This document shows positions 58,001 through 64,000 of a stretch of 64,000 nucleotides of DNA, one piece after another (within the stretch, counting starts at the first letter, position 1; every line of letters starts with the position of its first letter). Position numbers and translations under genes: made by a program. Origin of the DNA: Halorubrum sp. F4 (GTDB lineage: Archaea > Halobacteriota > Halobacteria > Halobacteriales > Haloferacaceae); NCBI RefSeq assembly GCF_027257195.1, contig NZ_JAPDFS010000003.1, positions 364,859 to 428,858 on the forward strand. Reading direction: 5' to 3'. Below the pieces are notes generated by a model, which searched no databases, had not been told where the DNA came from, and saw only the letters and a program-made list of their open reading frames with translations.

Positions 58001-59060
58001 CTTTTCCAGAGGTATATACTGATCTTGGAGCAATATTTTCTACATAACTGATCATCTGACTTTTTCCAGTTCCCGGATCTCCGATAAGAAGCATGTGGAG
58101 GTCCCCCCGGATCCGCGAGCCGTCGGGGAGGTGCTTCGTCACGCCGGAGAAGAGCTGGAGGATCATCGCGAGCTTCTCCTCCTCGTAGCCGTAGATGGCG
58201 GGCGCGATGGAGTCGACCATCGCGTCGTAGATGTCCTCGCGGTTCGAGAGCTCGATGATCTCCCGGCGGTCCGCGTCGGTGATGTCCATGTCCTCGAACT
58301 CCTCGTCCTCGATGGCGATGGAGACGCCGTCCATGTAGAGGTCGAAGATGGCGGACTTCTCGTTGCCCTGTTCGACCTGCTCGATGTGGAGGACGCCGAC
58401 GCAGGTGACGTGGTCGCCGGGGCTCACCTCGCCGGTGATGTCGTCGACGATGTCGACGTCAAGCGACTGGGGCGTCTCGCCGCCGCGGAGTCCCTCGGGC
58501 GACTCCTGGATCCGGAGCTTCTGGGAGTCGATGAACTCCGACTGGTCGAAGTTGACGCGGAAGGGGCCCTGCCGTTCACATCCCTGGCACTCGTGGGGCT
58601 CCTGGAAGCCGCCGTCGCTCTGGGGGATGTACGTCATCGTCCCGCAGCGCTGGCACTCGAAGGCCGCCTCCGTCACCTTCGGACGGACGTCGGTCGCCTT
58701 GCGGACGATCCCCTGGACCGAGACGAGCTTGCCGATGTGGTCGTCGTGAACGCGGATCCCGCGGATGTCGATGTTCTCCGGGAGGTTTCGGAGTCGTACG
58801 TGTGCGCGCCCGAGACTGACGTCCGCGGGGAGGTCGTACAGCCGCAGCGCCTCCTCGGCGTACTCGCGCATCTGGTCGGGCTTCGTGAGGAAGTCCTCGG
58901 CGAGGTCGCGGTCGAACTGGAAGAGGTCGTCGTACTCGACGTACAGCGAGCGCTGTTCGTTGGGATACTTCTGTGCGAGGGTGCCTATCTCCTCGCGGTA
59001 GTAGTTCCGGTAGAACTGGATGAACCGTTCGGTGAGGTCCTGATTCCCGGCCTGAGCCAT
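55017..59060 (-). CDS. mcm: Replicative DNA helicase MCM, intein-containing precursor
   Basis: A 1347-residue precursor. Without the intein the protein is about 700 residues, normal for haloarchaeal MCM. Key parts are the zinc motif CQRCGTMTYIPQSDGGFQEP with later CQGCERQ (about 136-164), Walker A GDPGTGKSQ (about 324-332), Walker B with AAVDELDKMD ending exactly at the intein start (about 391-400), and after the intein SSDRSAMHEGLEQQKI, sensor NPKYGRFDQYE and Arg finger ISRFDLIF. A C-terminal winged helix closes the protein. MCM is the hexameric helicase that unwinds DNA ahead of the replication fork. A tract over Walker A has aberrant AT-rich codons (57957-58092). Start is the ATG at 59060. 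Confidence 0.95.
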   Translation of the reverse strand: MAQAGNQDLTERFIQFYRNYYREEIGTLAQKYPNEQRSLYVEYDDLFQFDRDLAEDFLTKPDQMREYAEEALRLYDLPADVSLGRAHVRLRNLPENIDIRGIRVHDDHIGKLVSVQGIVRKATDVRPKVTEAAFECQRCGTMTYIPQSDGGFQEPHECQGCERQGPFRVNFDQSEFIDSQKLRIQESPEGLRGGETPQSLDVDIVDDITGEVSPGDHVTCVGVLHIEQVEQGNEKSAIFDLYMDGVSIAIEDEEFEDMDITDADRREIIELSNREDIYDAMVDSIAPAIYGYEEEKLAMILQLFSGVTKHLPDGSRIRGDLHMLLIGDPGTGKSQMISYVENIAPRSVYTSGKGSSAAGLTAAAVRDDFGDGQQWSLEAGALVLADKGIAAVDELDKMDCVTGDTLVMLADGRVERIDELARKAAEDGEIEDLSNGRRIRDVDLDVWSMDDDGRLVERPVCSVHEYDAPSELNRVTMETGESLTATADHPFFVLDDGERVEREAAALDDGDWVYVPREIPTKATDGGGAVAAAGGDAGGASAAADGGIDDTMASVLGYLSGDGNVYYDRDEGVYGVRFTNTNEELLADFERAARGAFGTEPARPPSEKRDGGVKTVRVHGKRHADAVLDAGMNLGRYDGKCFPTAVSTGNRVAKAAFVRALADSEGHVDESAGNVRVASASRDLLRGTRNLLLQFGVSSQMQRRARDDGRDVYYLTVTDADSLAAFRRLIGFTATRKAEALDRIVDSADGDRTILDVIPEVDDVLERCRDSLRLYQSECGLNAGTYHDFENGTANLSLHRAERVLSAFEDRLEAAIEDRRVLDGEPTWKTLGEIRDRYHVAQSELAEGTALSQQQISREWGESDDVRRTVADRLRDVLAAVAETDLDGLRAFVRGDVKWRRVGSVETVPPESTEHRREVLRQRLADVIGGPVETVERRARDLLEGGPVGKTRDELAAALDEYGVSQADVASLLGVDQATISRWLSGTVETDRLADLREAVLSEVETVEKELRSILARIEDGRQPKVYDLTVDETHNFIANGLVVHNSSDRSAMHEGLEQQKISVSKAGINATLKARCSLLGAANPKYGRFDQYEPIGEQIDLEPALISRFDLIFTVTDSPDPEHDSRLAKHIIKTNYAGELNTQREELATSEFTSDQVAEVTQEVAPAIDAELLRKYVAHAKRSCYPTMTEEAKELIEEFYVDLRSKGADEDAPVPVTARKLEAIVRLSEASARVRLSDTVEREDADRATDIVESCLKDIGVDPETGQFDADVVETGTSKSQRDRIKNIKGLIADIEEEYEEGAPVDEVLDRAGEIGMDPGKAEAEIEKLRTKGEVYEPKQGHLRTT
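55923..57863 (-). other. Intein in MCM (LAGLIDADG homing endonuclease, 647 aa)
   Basis: The intein begins at Cys of CVTGDTLV right after Walker B (DKMD) and ends FIANGLVVHN before Ser of the C-extein (SSDRSAMHE). Splicing blocks are visible: block A CVTGDTLV, block B ATADHPFFVL, block F VYDLTVDETHNF and block G VVHN-S. The two DOD endonuclease motifs are VLGYLSGDGNV and RALADSEGHVD. The C-terminal half also carries an HTH-like segment (VSQADVASLLGVDQATISRW), probably a DNA-recognition element. The size is large for inteins, and all blocks are intact, so both splicing and homing could be active. Confidence 0.9.
57957..58092 (-). other. AT-rich recoded tract over the MCM Walker A motif
   Basis: About 136 bases encode LLIGDPGTGKSQMISYVENI and on to AAAVRDD with codons such as AGA, AAA, AGT, GTA, TAT, CCA and TCT. 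On both sides the gene switches abruptly back to GC-rich synonymous codons. The protein sequence stays conserved. It lies about 94 to 229 bases on the N-extein side of the intein insertion point. Confidence 0.8.
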
Positions 59061-59130
59061 TACGGCACCCCTTGGTCGGCATCACGTATGAACCTCCTGC
59101 TCGGAGCGGAGGTGGTCCGACTGGCCGTCC

Positions 59131-59493
59131 TCAGGCCTTCGTCACGAACGTCGCGTCCGCGGAGGTCCGGCCCTCGTTGAACGAGAGCACCTTCGCGCGG
59201 ATCACGTCGCCCTTCGCGAGGTCGCTCGGGACGTCCTCCGTGAAGACGACGAATCCCTCGACCTTGCCGACGGCGACCTCGCTTCCGGAGTGGTGGTCCG
59301 TGAGTTCCGTCACGCCGAACTCGTACGTCTCGCCGATCTCGACGGGCGGGTCGCGTTCCCGGGCCGCCTCGTGGGCCTGCTTCGATTCGCGGGCCTCGTC
59401 CGAGGGGCCGCGGAGGCGGCGAAAGACGCCGAGCAGGAGGAGTAGGACGAGGATGGCAATGCCGATTCCCACTACGGGATCGTTAGGTGTCAT
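59131..59493 (-). CDS. Membrane-anchored TRAM-domain protein
   Basis: A 120-residue protein with an N-terminal transmembrane helix (VVGIGIAILVLLLLLGVF, about residues 7-24), an acidic linker, and a C-terminal TRAM domain: VEIGETYEFGVTELTDHHSG, then VAVGKVEGFVVFTEDVPSDL and DVIRAKVLSFNEGRTSADAT. TRAM is a small beta-barrel that binds RNA; haloarchaeal stand-alone TRAM proteins may be RNA chaperones. The anchor would place the barrel at the membrane. It lies just upstream of mcm on the same strand with 70 bases between, so it could be part of the mcm transcript. Confidence 0.8.
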   Translation of the reverse strand: MTPNDPVVGIGIAILVLLLLLGVFRRLRGPSDEARESKQAHEAARERDPPVEIGETYEFGVTELTDHHSGSEVAVGKVEGFVVFTEDVPSDLAKGDVIRAKVLSFNEGRTSADATFVTKA

Positions 59494-59626
59494 AGACGCC
59501 GCTCGGGCGGGTGGCTACTAAAATCCGAGTGAAATACCGATGAGAACGGACTACAACGGACGACTGAGTTATCAGAGTGTATATTCTCGGATATACCATT
59601 ATCTGTATTGATATTGAAATCCTCGT

Positions 59627-60661
59627 ATGTCATCCCACGACACCGGACGACGAGCGTTCCTTGTTAGTGTTGGAATCTCCGGTATCGCGGGCTGTATGGA
59701 CGATTCACCGACAGAGACCGACGATACGACCGATGACGGAACGGATTCCGATGACGACGGGCAAGAAACCAGCGACGATGGAATGGAATCCGATGACGGG
59801 GAGATGGATGACGAGACGACCGTGGAAGATCACATCGAGACCGCACTTGATGCGCTTCAAAACGCGGAGTCGACTCTCGGCGAGGAGGTCGAGGGGTTCG
59901 ATGGTGCGACCGATCACGTCGATTTCCGGACGGATGCTATCGATCGGGACCTCGACGACGCCGAGGACGCACTTGACGATGCCGAGATCGACGCAGGTCC
60001 GGATCAACAGGAACGGATCGACGCGATCCGAGATACGATCTCGTGGATCCGTGCTCTGACGGATACACTCGACTCCCTCGGGACCGCTCTCGACGACTTC
60101 GAGACGGCGATGGACTACTGGGACGTCGAGCGATACGAGGACGCGACCGAACGGATCAAGGATGCGGAATCGGCACTTGAGGACGCCAGGGATCATCATA
60201 CCGTCGCAGTTGACCGATTCGAACGAGTTGACGAGACGGAGATCGATCTCGAACTGATCGATGATGCCAGATCGGATATGGCCGACCTCGACGATGCGAT
60301 CACGGGATTGGCCCCGTTGCTCGCGGGGACCAGAGAGATGTCCCGGGGGTTCCAAGCGCTCTTTACGGGTTTAGACGAGTTCGTCGAAGAACGGTGGAAC
60401 ACGGCCGCGAGCGACCTTGACGAGGCGAGTACTCGGTTTGGAAGCGCCGAGGATCGGTTTCGAGACGGTGAGGAGACCGCCCCAGTCGAGATGCGGAGCG
60501 ACTTCATCGATCTCACCTGCATGAGCGGTCACTTCTCGGACGCCGCTAGACACTACCGGGACGCCGCAAACGCGGCCGACGAAGAGGACTGGGATACCTT
60601 CGAGGCGAGGGTCGATGCCGGAGAAGCAGCTCTCGAGGCGTCCGGGGACTGCGAGTTGTAG
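59627..60661 (+). CDS. Tat lipoprotein with acidic linker and helical repeats
   Basis: A 344-residue exported lipoprotein. The signal has RRAFLVSVGISGIAGC, a Tat motif ending in a lipobox Cys (about residue 23), then a long Asp/Thr/Ser-rich spacer of about 50 residues. The rest is regular amphipathic helix (IETALDALQNAESTLGEEVE, IDRDLDDAEDALDDAEIDAG, RYEDATERIKDAESALEDAR). Two later Cys (near residues 299 and 342) may form a disulfide. It should be a surface-anchored helical bundle. No enzyme motif recognised. Upstream DNA (59570-59626) is very AT-rich and holds its promoter. Codon use is somewhat less GC-rich than neighbours. Confidence 0.75.
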   Translation: MSSHDTGRRAFLVSVGISGIAGCMDDSPTETDDTTDDGTDSDDDGQETSDDGMESDDGEMDDETTVEDHIETALDALQNAESTLGEEVEGFDGATDHVDFRTDAIDRDLDDAEDALDDAEIDAGPDQQERIDAIRDTISWIRALTDTLDSLGTALDDFETAMDYWDVERYEDATERIKDAESALEDARDHHTVAVDRFERVDETEIDLELIDDARSDMADLDDAITGLAPLLAGTREMSRGFQALFTGLDEFVEERWNTAASDLDEASTRFGSAEDRFRDGEETAPVEMRSDFIDLTCMSGHFSDAARHYRDAANAADEEDWDTFEARVDAGEAALEASGDCEL

Positions 60662-60799
60662 TCGATGTGAACCACTACTCTTCCGCTCGCATGAGAAACG
60701 CCTTTGCTCTCGAAGCCCCGGGTTCGATCCAATGCGACACAGCCGCGAGCGCGATCGATTCGTCCCCGGACGTGGTTCCGTCCCCGGATGTGGTGCGGC

Positions 60800-63142
60800 G
60801 TGAAGGTCGCGGACGCGGTTCCGGAGTTCGCCGACGCCTTCGGGTTCGAGGAGTTCAACCGGATGCAACGCGAGGCGCTCCCCGGGATCTTCGAGACCGA
60901 CCACAACGTCGTCGCGTCCGCGCCGACCGCCTCGGGGAAGACCGCGCTCGCCGAACTCGCGATCTGTAAGACGCTCGCCGCGGGCGGGACCGCGCTGTTC
61001 ATCGCCCCGCTTCGCGCGCTCACGAACGAGAAGGAGAGCGAGTGGGAGCGGTTCGAGGACCTGGGCTACTCCGTGTACGTCGTCTCCGGCGAGCGCGACC
61101 TCAACCCGCGGCGGGCCGAGCGCGCCGACGTGCTCGTCACGACGCCCGAGAAGGCCGACAGCGCGACCCGCAAACACGACTCCGCGCGGTACAGCTTCAT
61201 CACCGACGTCGACTGCGTCGTGATCGACGAGGTCCACCTGCTCGACTCGGAGAAGCGCGGCGCGGTGCTGGAGGTCACCGTCTCGCGCCTTCGACGACTC
61301 CAGGACCCGCGGGTCGTCGCGCTCTCGGCGACGATGCCGAACGTCGACGACGTGGCCGAGTGGCTCGACGCGCCCCCCGAGACCACCTACTCGTTCGGCG
61401 ACGAGTACCGCCCGGTCGACCTCGAGACCGGCGTCAAGACGTATAGTCACGGCTCGAACGCCTTCGCGGACAAGTACCGCCGACTCTACCGCGCGATCGA
61501 CCTGGCCGAACCGCACGTCCGCGAGGACGGCCAGGCGCTCGTGTTCGTCTCCTCGCGACAGGACACGGTCCAGGCCGCGAAGAAGGCGCGCGACGAGATC
61601 ACGGAACGGGACGTTCCGATCGACTCGCGGGGCGACTACGACTTCCACAACGAGGCGACGGAGCTCTCGAACGACACCCTCCGCCAGTCGGTTCTCGACG
61701 GGGTCGGCTTCCACCACGCCGGGCTCGCGAAGGGCGACCGCGACCGTGTCGAAGAGTGGTTCAAACAGGGGAAGATCAAGCTGCTCTTCTCGACGTCCAC
61801 GCTCGCGTGGGGGGTGAACCTCCCGGCGCGCTGTGTCGTGATCCGAGACACCAAGTATCACGATCCCCTGGAGGGCGAGACGGACATCTCGCCGCTCGAC
61901 GTCCTCCAGATGCTCGGCCGGGCGGGACGCCCCGGCTACGACGACGTGGGCTACGGCTGGGTGGTGTGTGACCGCGCGGACGCCGACAAGTACCGGCGGC
62001 TCCTCCGTGAGGGCAAGGAGATCGAGTCGCGGCTGGCGGCGGAGTTGGAGTCACACCTCAACGCCGAGGTCGCGATGGGGACGATCCGCGGACTCGAGGA
62101 CGTGATGGAGTGGCTGGAGACGACGTTCTACTACGTGCGCGCACGCTCGGAGCCCGCGGAGTACGGGTTCGAGGGGATCCGCGACCGCGTCCGCGACACC
62201 CTCGACTCGCTCGTCGACGAGGGGTTCGTCGCGGCCGACGACGACCTCGCGGTCGAGCCGACGACGCTGGGTCGGCTCGCCTCGAAGTACTACATGCGCC
62301 TCGAGACCGCCCGGCAGTTCCGCGACCTCGCCGAGCGCGATCGGCTCACCGTCGACGCGGTGCTCGAGACGGTCGCCGCCGCCGGCGAGTTCGACTCGGT
62401 CTCGGCGCGTGCCGCGGAGTCCGACGCCATCGATCGGGTCCTCGAGAGTCACGACACGGATCTCGAGGACGGCCACCGCAAGGTGTTCGCCATCCTGCTC
62501 GCGGGAATGGCCGATTCGATGCCCACGGATCTCCGCTCGGACGCCTGGGTGATCCGGCAGAACGCTCTCCGGCTGCTCGCCGCGCTCTCGGAGTTCCTCG
62601 ACCGGTTCGCCGGGCCGCGGGCGGCCAACCTCGCGTGCCGCGTCGAGGCCCGGGTCGAGCACGGCGTCTCCCGCGAGGCGGTCGCGCTCACCGCGATCGA
62701 CGGCGTCGGCTCCGGCCGCGCCGAGCGGCTCGCGAACGCCGGACTCACCTCGCCGGCCGCGGTCGTCGAGGCGGGCGTCGAAACCCTGGAGAACTCCGGG
62801 ATGAGCGCCTCCGTCGCCGAGCGGATCGTCGACGCCGCCCGCGAGTGCCCGCGGATCGAGGTCGACTGGGGCGCGTTCCCCGAGGCCATCGCCGTCGGCG
62901 AGAACGACCTGTGTGAGGTCGGCGTCTCGACCGCGAACGGCGGCGCGCGCGTCGGGATCCGCGTCACCGTCAACGACGTGGAGATGACCGAGACCGCGAC
63001 GTATCTCGACGGGGAGACGACGATGCCGGTCGGCGTGTTCGGCCCGACCGACGCCGACGAGTTGGAGTTCGTCGTCGAGGTGGTCTTTCCCGACCTGCCG
63101 CTGATGCCCGTGCGTGCGAGCCGAACCGTCAGAGTGGAGTGA
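60800..63142 (+). CDS. Ski2-like DNA helicase related to Hel308
   Basis: A 780-residue superfamily-2 helicase of the Ski2/Hel308 group. Motif Q region EEFNRMQREALP, motif I APTASGKTALAEL (about 45-57), motif II VIDEVHLL, motif III LSATMPN, motif IV/V VFVSSRQDTVQAAKKA and STSTLAWGVNLPAR, and motif VI QMLGRAGRPGYDD are present in order. After a winged-helix region, the C-terminus has helix-hairpin-helix-like DNA-binding parts (TAIDGVGSGRAERLANAGLT) and an unusual beta-domain tail (EVGVSTANGGARVGIRVTVN). Hel308 helps restart stalled forks and processes recombination intermediates. I use GTG 60800 (VKVADAVPEF); ATG 60788 is an alternative. Confidence 0.85.
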   Translation: MKVADAVPEFADAFGFEEFNRMQREALPGIFETDHNVVASAPTASGKTALAELAICKTLAAGGTALFIAPLRALTNEKESEWERFEDLGYSVYVVSGERDLNPRRAERADVLVTTPEKADSATRKHDSARYSFITDVDCVVIDEVHLLDSEKRGAVLEVTVSRLRRLQDPRVVALSATMPNVDDVAEWLDAPPETTYSFGDEYRPVDLETGVKTYSHGSNAFADKYRRLYRAIDLAEPHVREDGQALVFVSSRQDTVQAAKKARDEITERDVPIDSRGDYDFHNEATELSNDTLRQSVLDGVGFHHAGLAKGDRDRVEEWFKQGKIKLLFSTSTLAWGVNLPARCVVIRDTKYHDPLEGETDISPLDVLQMLGRAGRPGYDDVGYGWVVCDRADADKYRRLLREGKEIESRLAAELESHLNAEVAMGTIRGLEDVMEWLETTFYYVRARSEPAEYGFEGIRDRVRDTLDSLVDEGFVAADDDLAVEPTTLGRLASKYYMRLETARQFRDLAERDRLTVDAVLETVAAAGEFDSVSARAAESDAIDRVLESHDTDLEDGHRKVFAILLAGMADSMPTDLRSDAWVIRQNALRLLAALSEFLDRFAGPRAANLACRVEARVEHGVSREAVALTAIDGVGSGRAERLANAGLTSPAAVVEAGVETLENSGMSASVAERIVDAARECPRIEVDWGAFPEAIAVGENDLCEVGVSTANGGARVGIRVTVNDVEMTETATYLDGETTMPVGVFGPTDADELEFVVEVVFPDLPLMPVRASRTVRVE

Positions 63143-63190
63143 GATCCCCAGAAGCGCCGTGTTTCCACACCGTCCGTGAACGGAACGCGG

Positions 63191-63613
63191 TCACTCCCGG
63201 ACTCGCTCGAGTTCGCGCTCGACGGTCCCGCGGATCCGGGCGGCCACGTCGCGGTCGCGGTCGCGGTCGGCGACTTCCGCGTCCTCGGTCTCGAGCAGAC
63301 GGTCGAGCTTCCGTTCGAACTCCCGTTCGTCGATCTCACCGCGGGCGTACCGCTCGCGCAGCGCATCGAGTGCGGGATCGCTCTCGCGGCCGCGGTCGCC
63401 GTCGTTCCCGTCGTCGCGATCGGGAAGCGGCTTCGCGAGCGTGTGAAGCACGGGGAGGACGACGAACAGCCCGAGGAACCAGACGAGCGGAAGGCTCCAC
63501 CAGAGGCTCGTGACGAGCGGTGCGAGGACGCCGCCACCGACGACACAGAGCGCGAACACCCGCCGCCAGCGATGTCGGAGGTTCCAGGCGACGCGTCGGA
63601 GGGGACCGGTCAT
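63191..63613 (-). CDS. SHOCT-domain membrane protein
   Basis: A 140-residue protein with two hydrophobic helices (RVFALCVVGGGVLAPLVTSL, then LPLVWFLGLFVVLPVLHTLA; about residues 18-60) and a C-terminal SHOCT domain, DPALDALRERYARGEIDERE then FERKLDRLLETED (about 79-111). SHOCT is a short helical pair at the C-end of many small membrane proteins and its role is thought to be oligomerisation or protein binding. The tail after it is highly charged. It is on the opposite strand to the helicase and shares its direction with the DUF192 gene. Function unknown. Confidence 0.8.
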   Translation of the reverse strand: MTGPLRRVAWNLRHRWRRVFALCVVGGGVLAPLVTSLWWSLPLVWFLGLFVVLPVLHTLAKPLPDRDDGNDGDRGRESDPALDALRERYARGEIDEREFERKLDRLLETEDAEVADRDRDRDVAARIRGTVERELERVRE

Positions 63614-63667
63614 ATCCGGTTCGACGGAAGGGAAGCGTGAAAGGGTTTCGTCGGGGGGATCGGCGGT

Positions 63668-64000
63668 TCACGGAAGGTCGAACTCGAGCGTGTCCCCGGG
63701 TTCGACGCCGTTGTCGGCGCTCCACCCTCTCGGCACTTCGAGGACGTATCTCCCCGTCCCTTCATAGGTCGTGAGCGGGCGCGACTCGGGTTCGGCCTCC
63801 CGTATCGACGTGATCTCCCCGTCGGCGGCGACGAACACGATGTCGATGGCGAAGGCCATGTCGCGCATCACGTAATCGTACTCGCCGGGGTCGGGATGGA
63901 CGAACAACATTCCCTCGTCGGCGGCGAGTTCCTCGGTCGTCGAGAGCCCGACGTAGCGTTTCATCGGACCGTCCGCGATCCGGACCTCGGCGGTCGCGAG
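63668..64000 (-). CDS. DUF192-family protein (partial, 5' end beyond window)
   Basis: The reading frame enters from the right window edge: LATAEVRIADGPMKRYVGLS precedes the first internal Met, so the real N-terminus is outside and the gene is cut at 64000. The visible part has LAADEGMLFVHPDPGEYDYV then MRDMAFAIDIVFVAADGEIT and YVLEVPRGWSADNGVEPGDT, all characteristic of DUF192. The family has a small beta-barrel-like fold; function is unknown, but it is common in haloarchaea, often membrane-anchored. No catalytic site is established. Confidence 0.85.
   Translation of the reverse strand, partial: LATAEVRIADGPMKRYVGLSTTEELAADEGMLFVHPDPGEYDYVMRDMAFAIDIVFVAADGEITSIREAEPESRPLTTYEGTGRYVLEVPRGWSADNGVEPGDTLEFDLP

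Noticed and set aside
60700..60735. A GGTTCGATCC sequence like a tRNA T-loop upstream of the Hel308-like gene
   Set aside because: The flanking bases do not pair as a T-stem and no acceptor, D or anticodon arm is present.
1..64000. CRISPR arrays, insertion sequences, rRNA and a replication origin
   Set aside because: No regularly spaced repeats, transposase genes, rRNA-like stretches or orc1/cdc6 gene with repeats were found by reading both strands.

Overview
The window is GC-rich chromosomal DNA of a halophilic archaeon. The proteins are strongly acidic, there are Tat-type signal sequences, a halocyanin, Bat-type HTH regulators, TATA boxes about 25-30 nt upstream of start codons (leaderless genes), an archaeal MCM and a Hel308-type helicase. 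A Halorubrum-like host fits, but this is inference from composition and gene content only.

Positions 1-20600 form an accessory arsenic island, visibly less GC-rich than the rest, that ends at a tRNA-Arg gene (20603-20674). It holds: the Rieske subunit of an arsenite oxidase (aioB) with the next gene starting at the window edge; a small molybdopterin-binding-fold protein; a minus-strand operon for a membrane-bound molybdoenzyme (81-aa protein, catalytic subunit, four-cluster ferredoxin subunit, NrfD-type membrane subunit, TorD-type chaperone, then an Mrp-type ATPase), read here as a probable arsenate-reductase (Arr/Arx) system; a halocyanin; two Bat/DmsR-type regulators; MobB and MobA for molybdenum-cofactor maturation; three ArsR-type regulators; an ArsP-type permease; arsD-arsA followed by two small co-transcribed proteins that end in Cys-Cys; and an ArsC-type arsenate reductase. 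Together these could cycle arsenite and arsenate for energy and remove what leaks into the cytoplasm. The end of the island next to the tRNA carries a decayed toxin-antitoxin pair.

Positions 20700-64000 are high-GC and mostly core. In order: TetR regulator, CARDB-type surface protein and RND exporter; PAS histidine kinase; RimI acetyltransferase; oligoendopeptidase F; a two-gene, 13-kb operon for giant beta-rich proteins (about 1736 and 2656 aa) of unknown function behind a palindromic operator; M29 aminopeptidase; LutBA-LutC lactate-oxidation proteins; pheS-pheT preceded by a tiny Phe-containing leader ORF and a stem-loop; a degenerate M48-like membrane protein; a MinD-like ATPase with several haloarchaeal proteins of unknown function; an intein-containing MCM helicase; a TRAM protein; a Tat lipoprotein; a Hel308-like helicase; a SHOCT protein; and a DUF192 protein cut by the window end.

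The most interesting signals are the Phe-codon leader plus stem upstream of pheST, an AT-rich recoded tract exactly over the MCM Walker A motif, the giant-protein operon with its TTTCGTGA-N6-TCACGAAA operator, and the recurrence of Cys-Cys motifs on several adjacent small proteins of the ars cluster.
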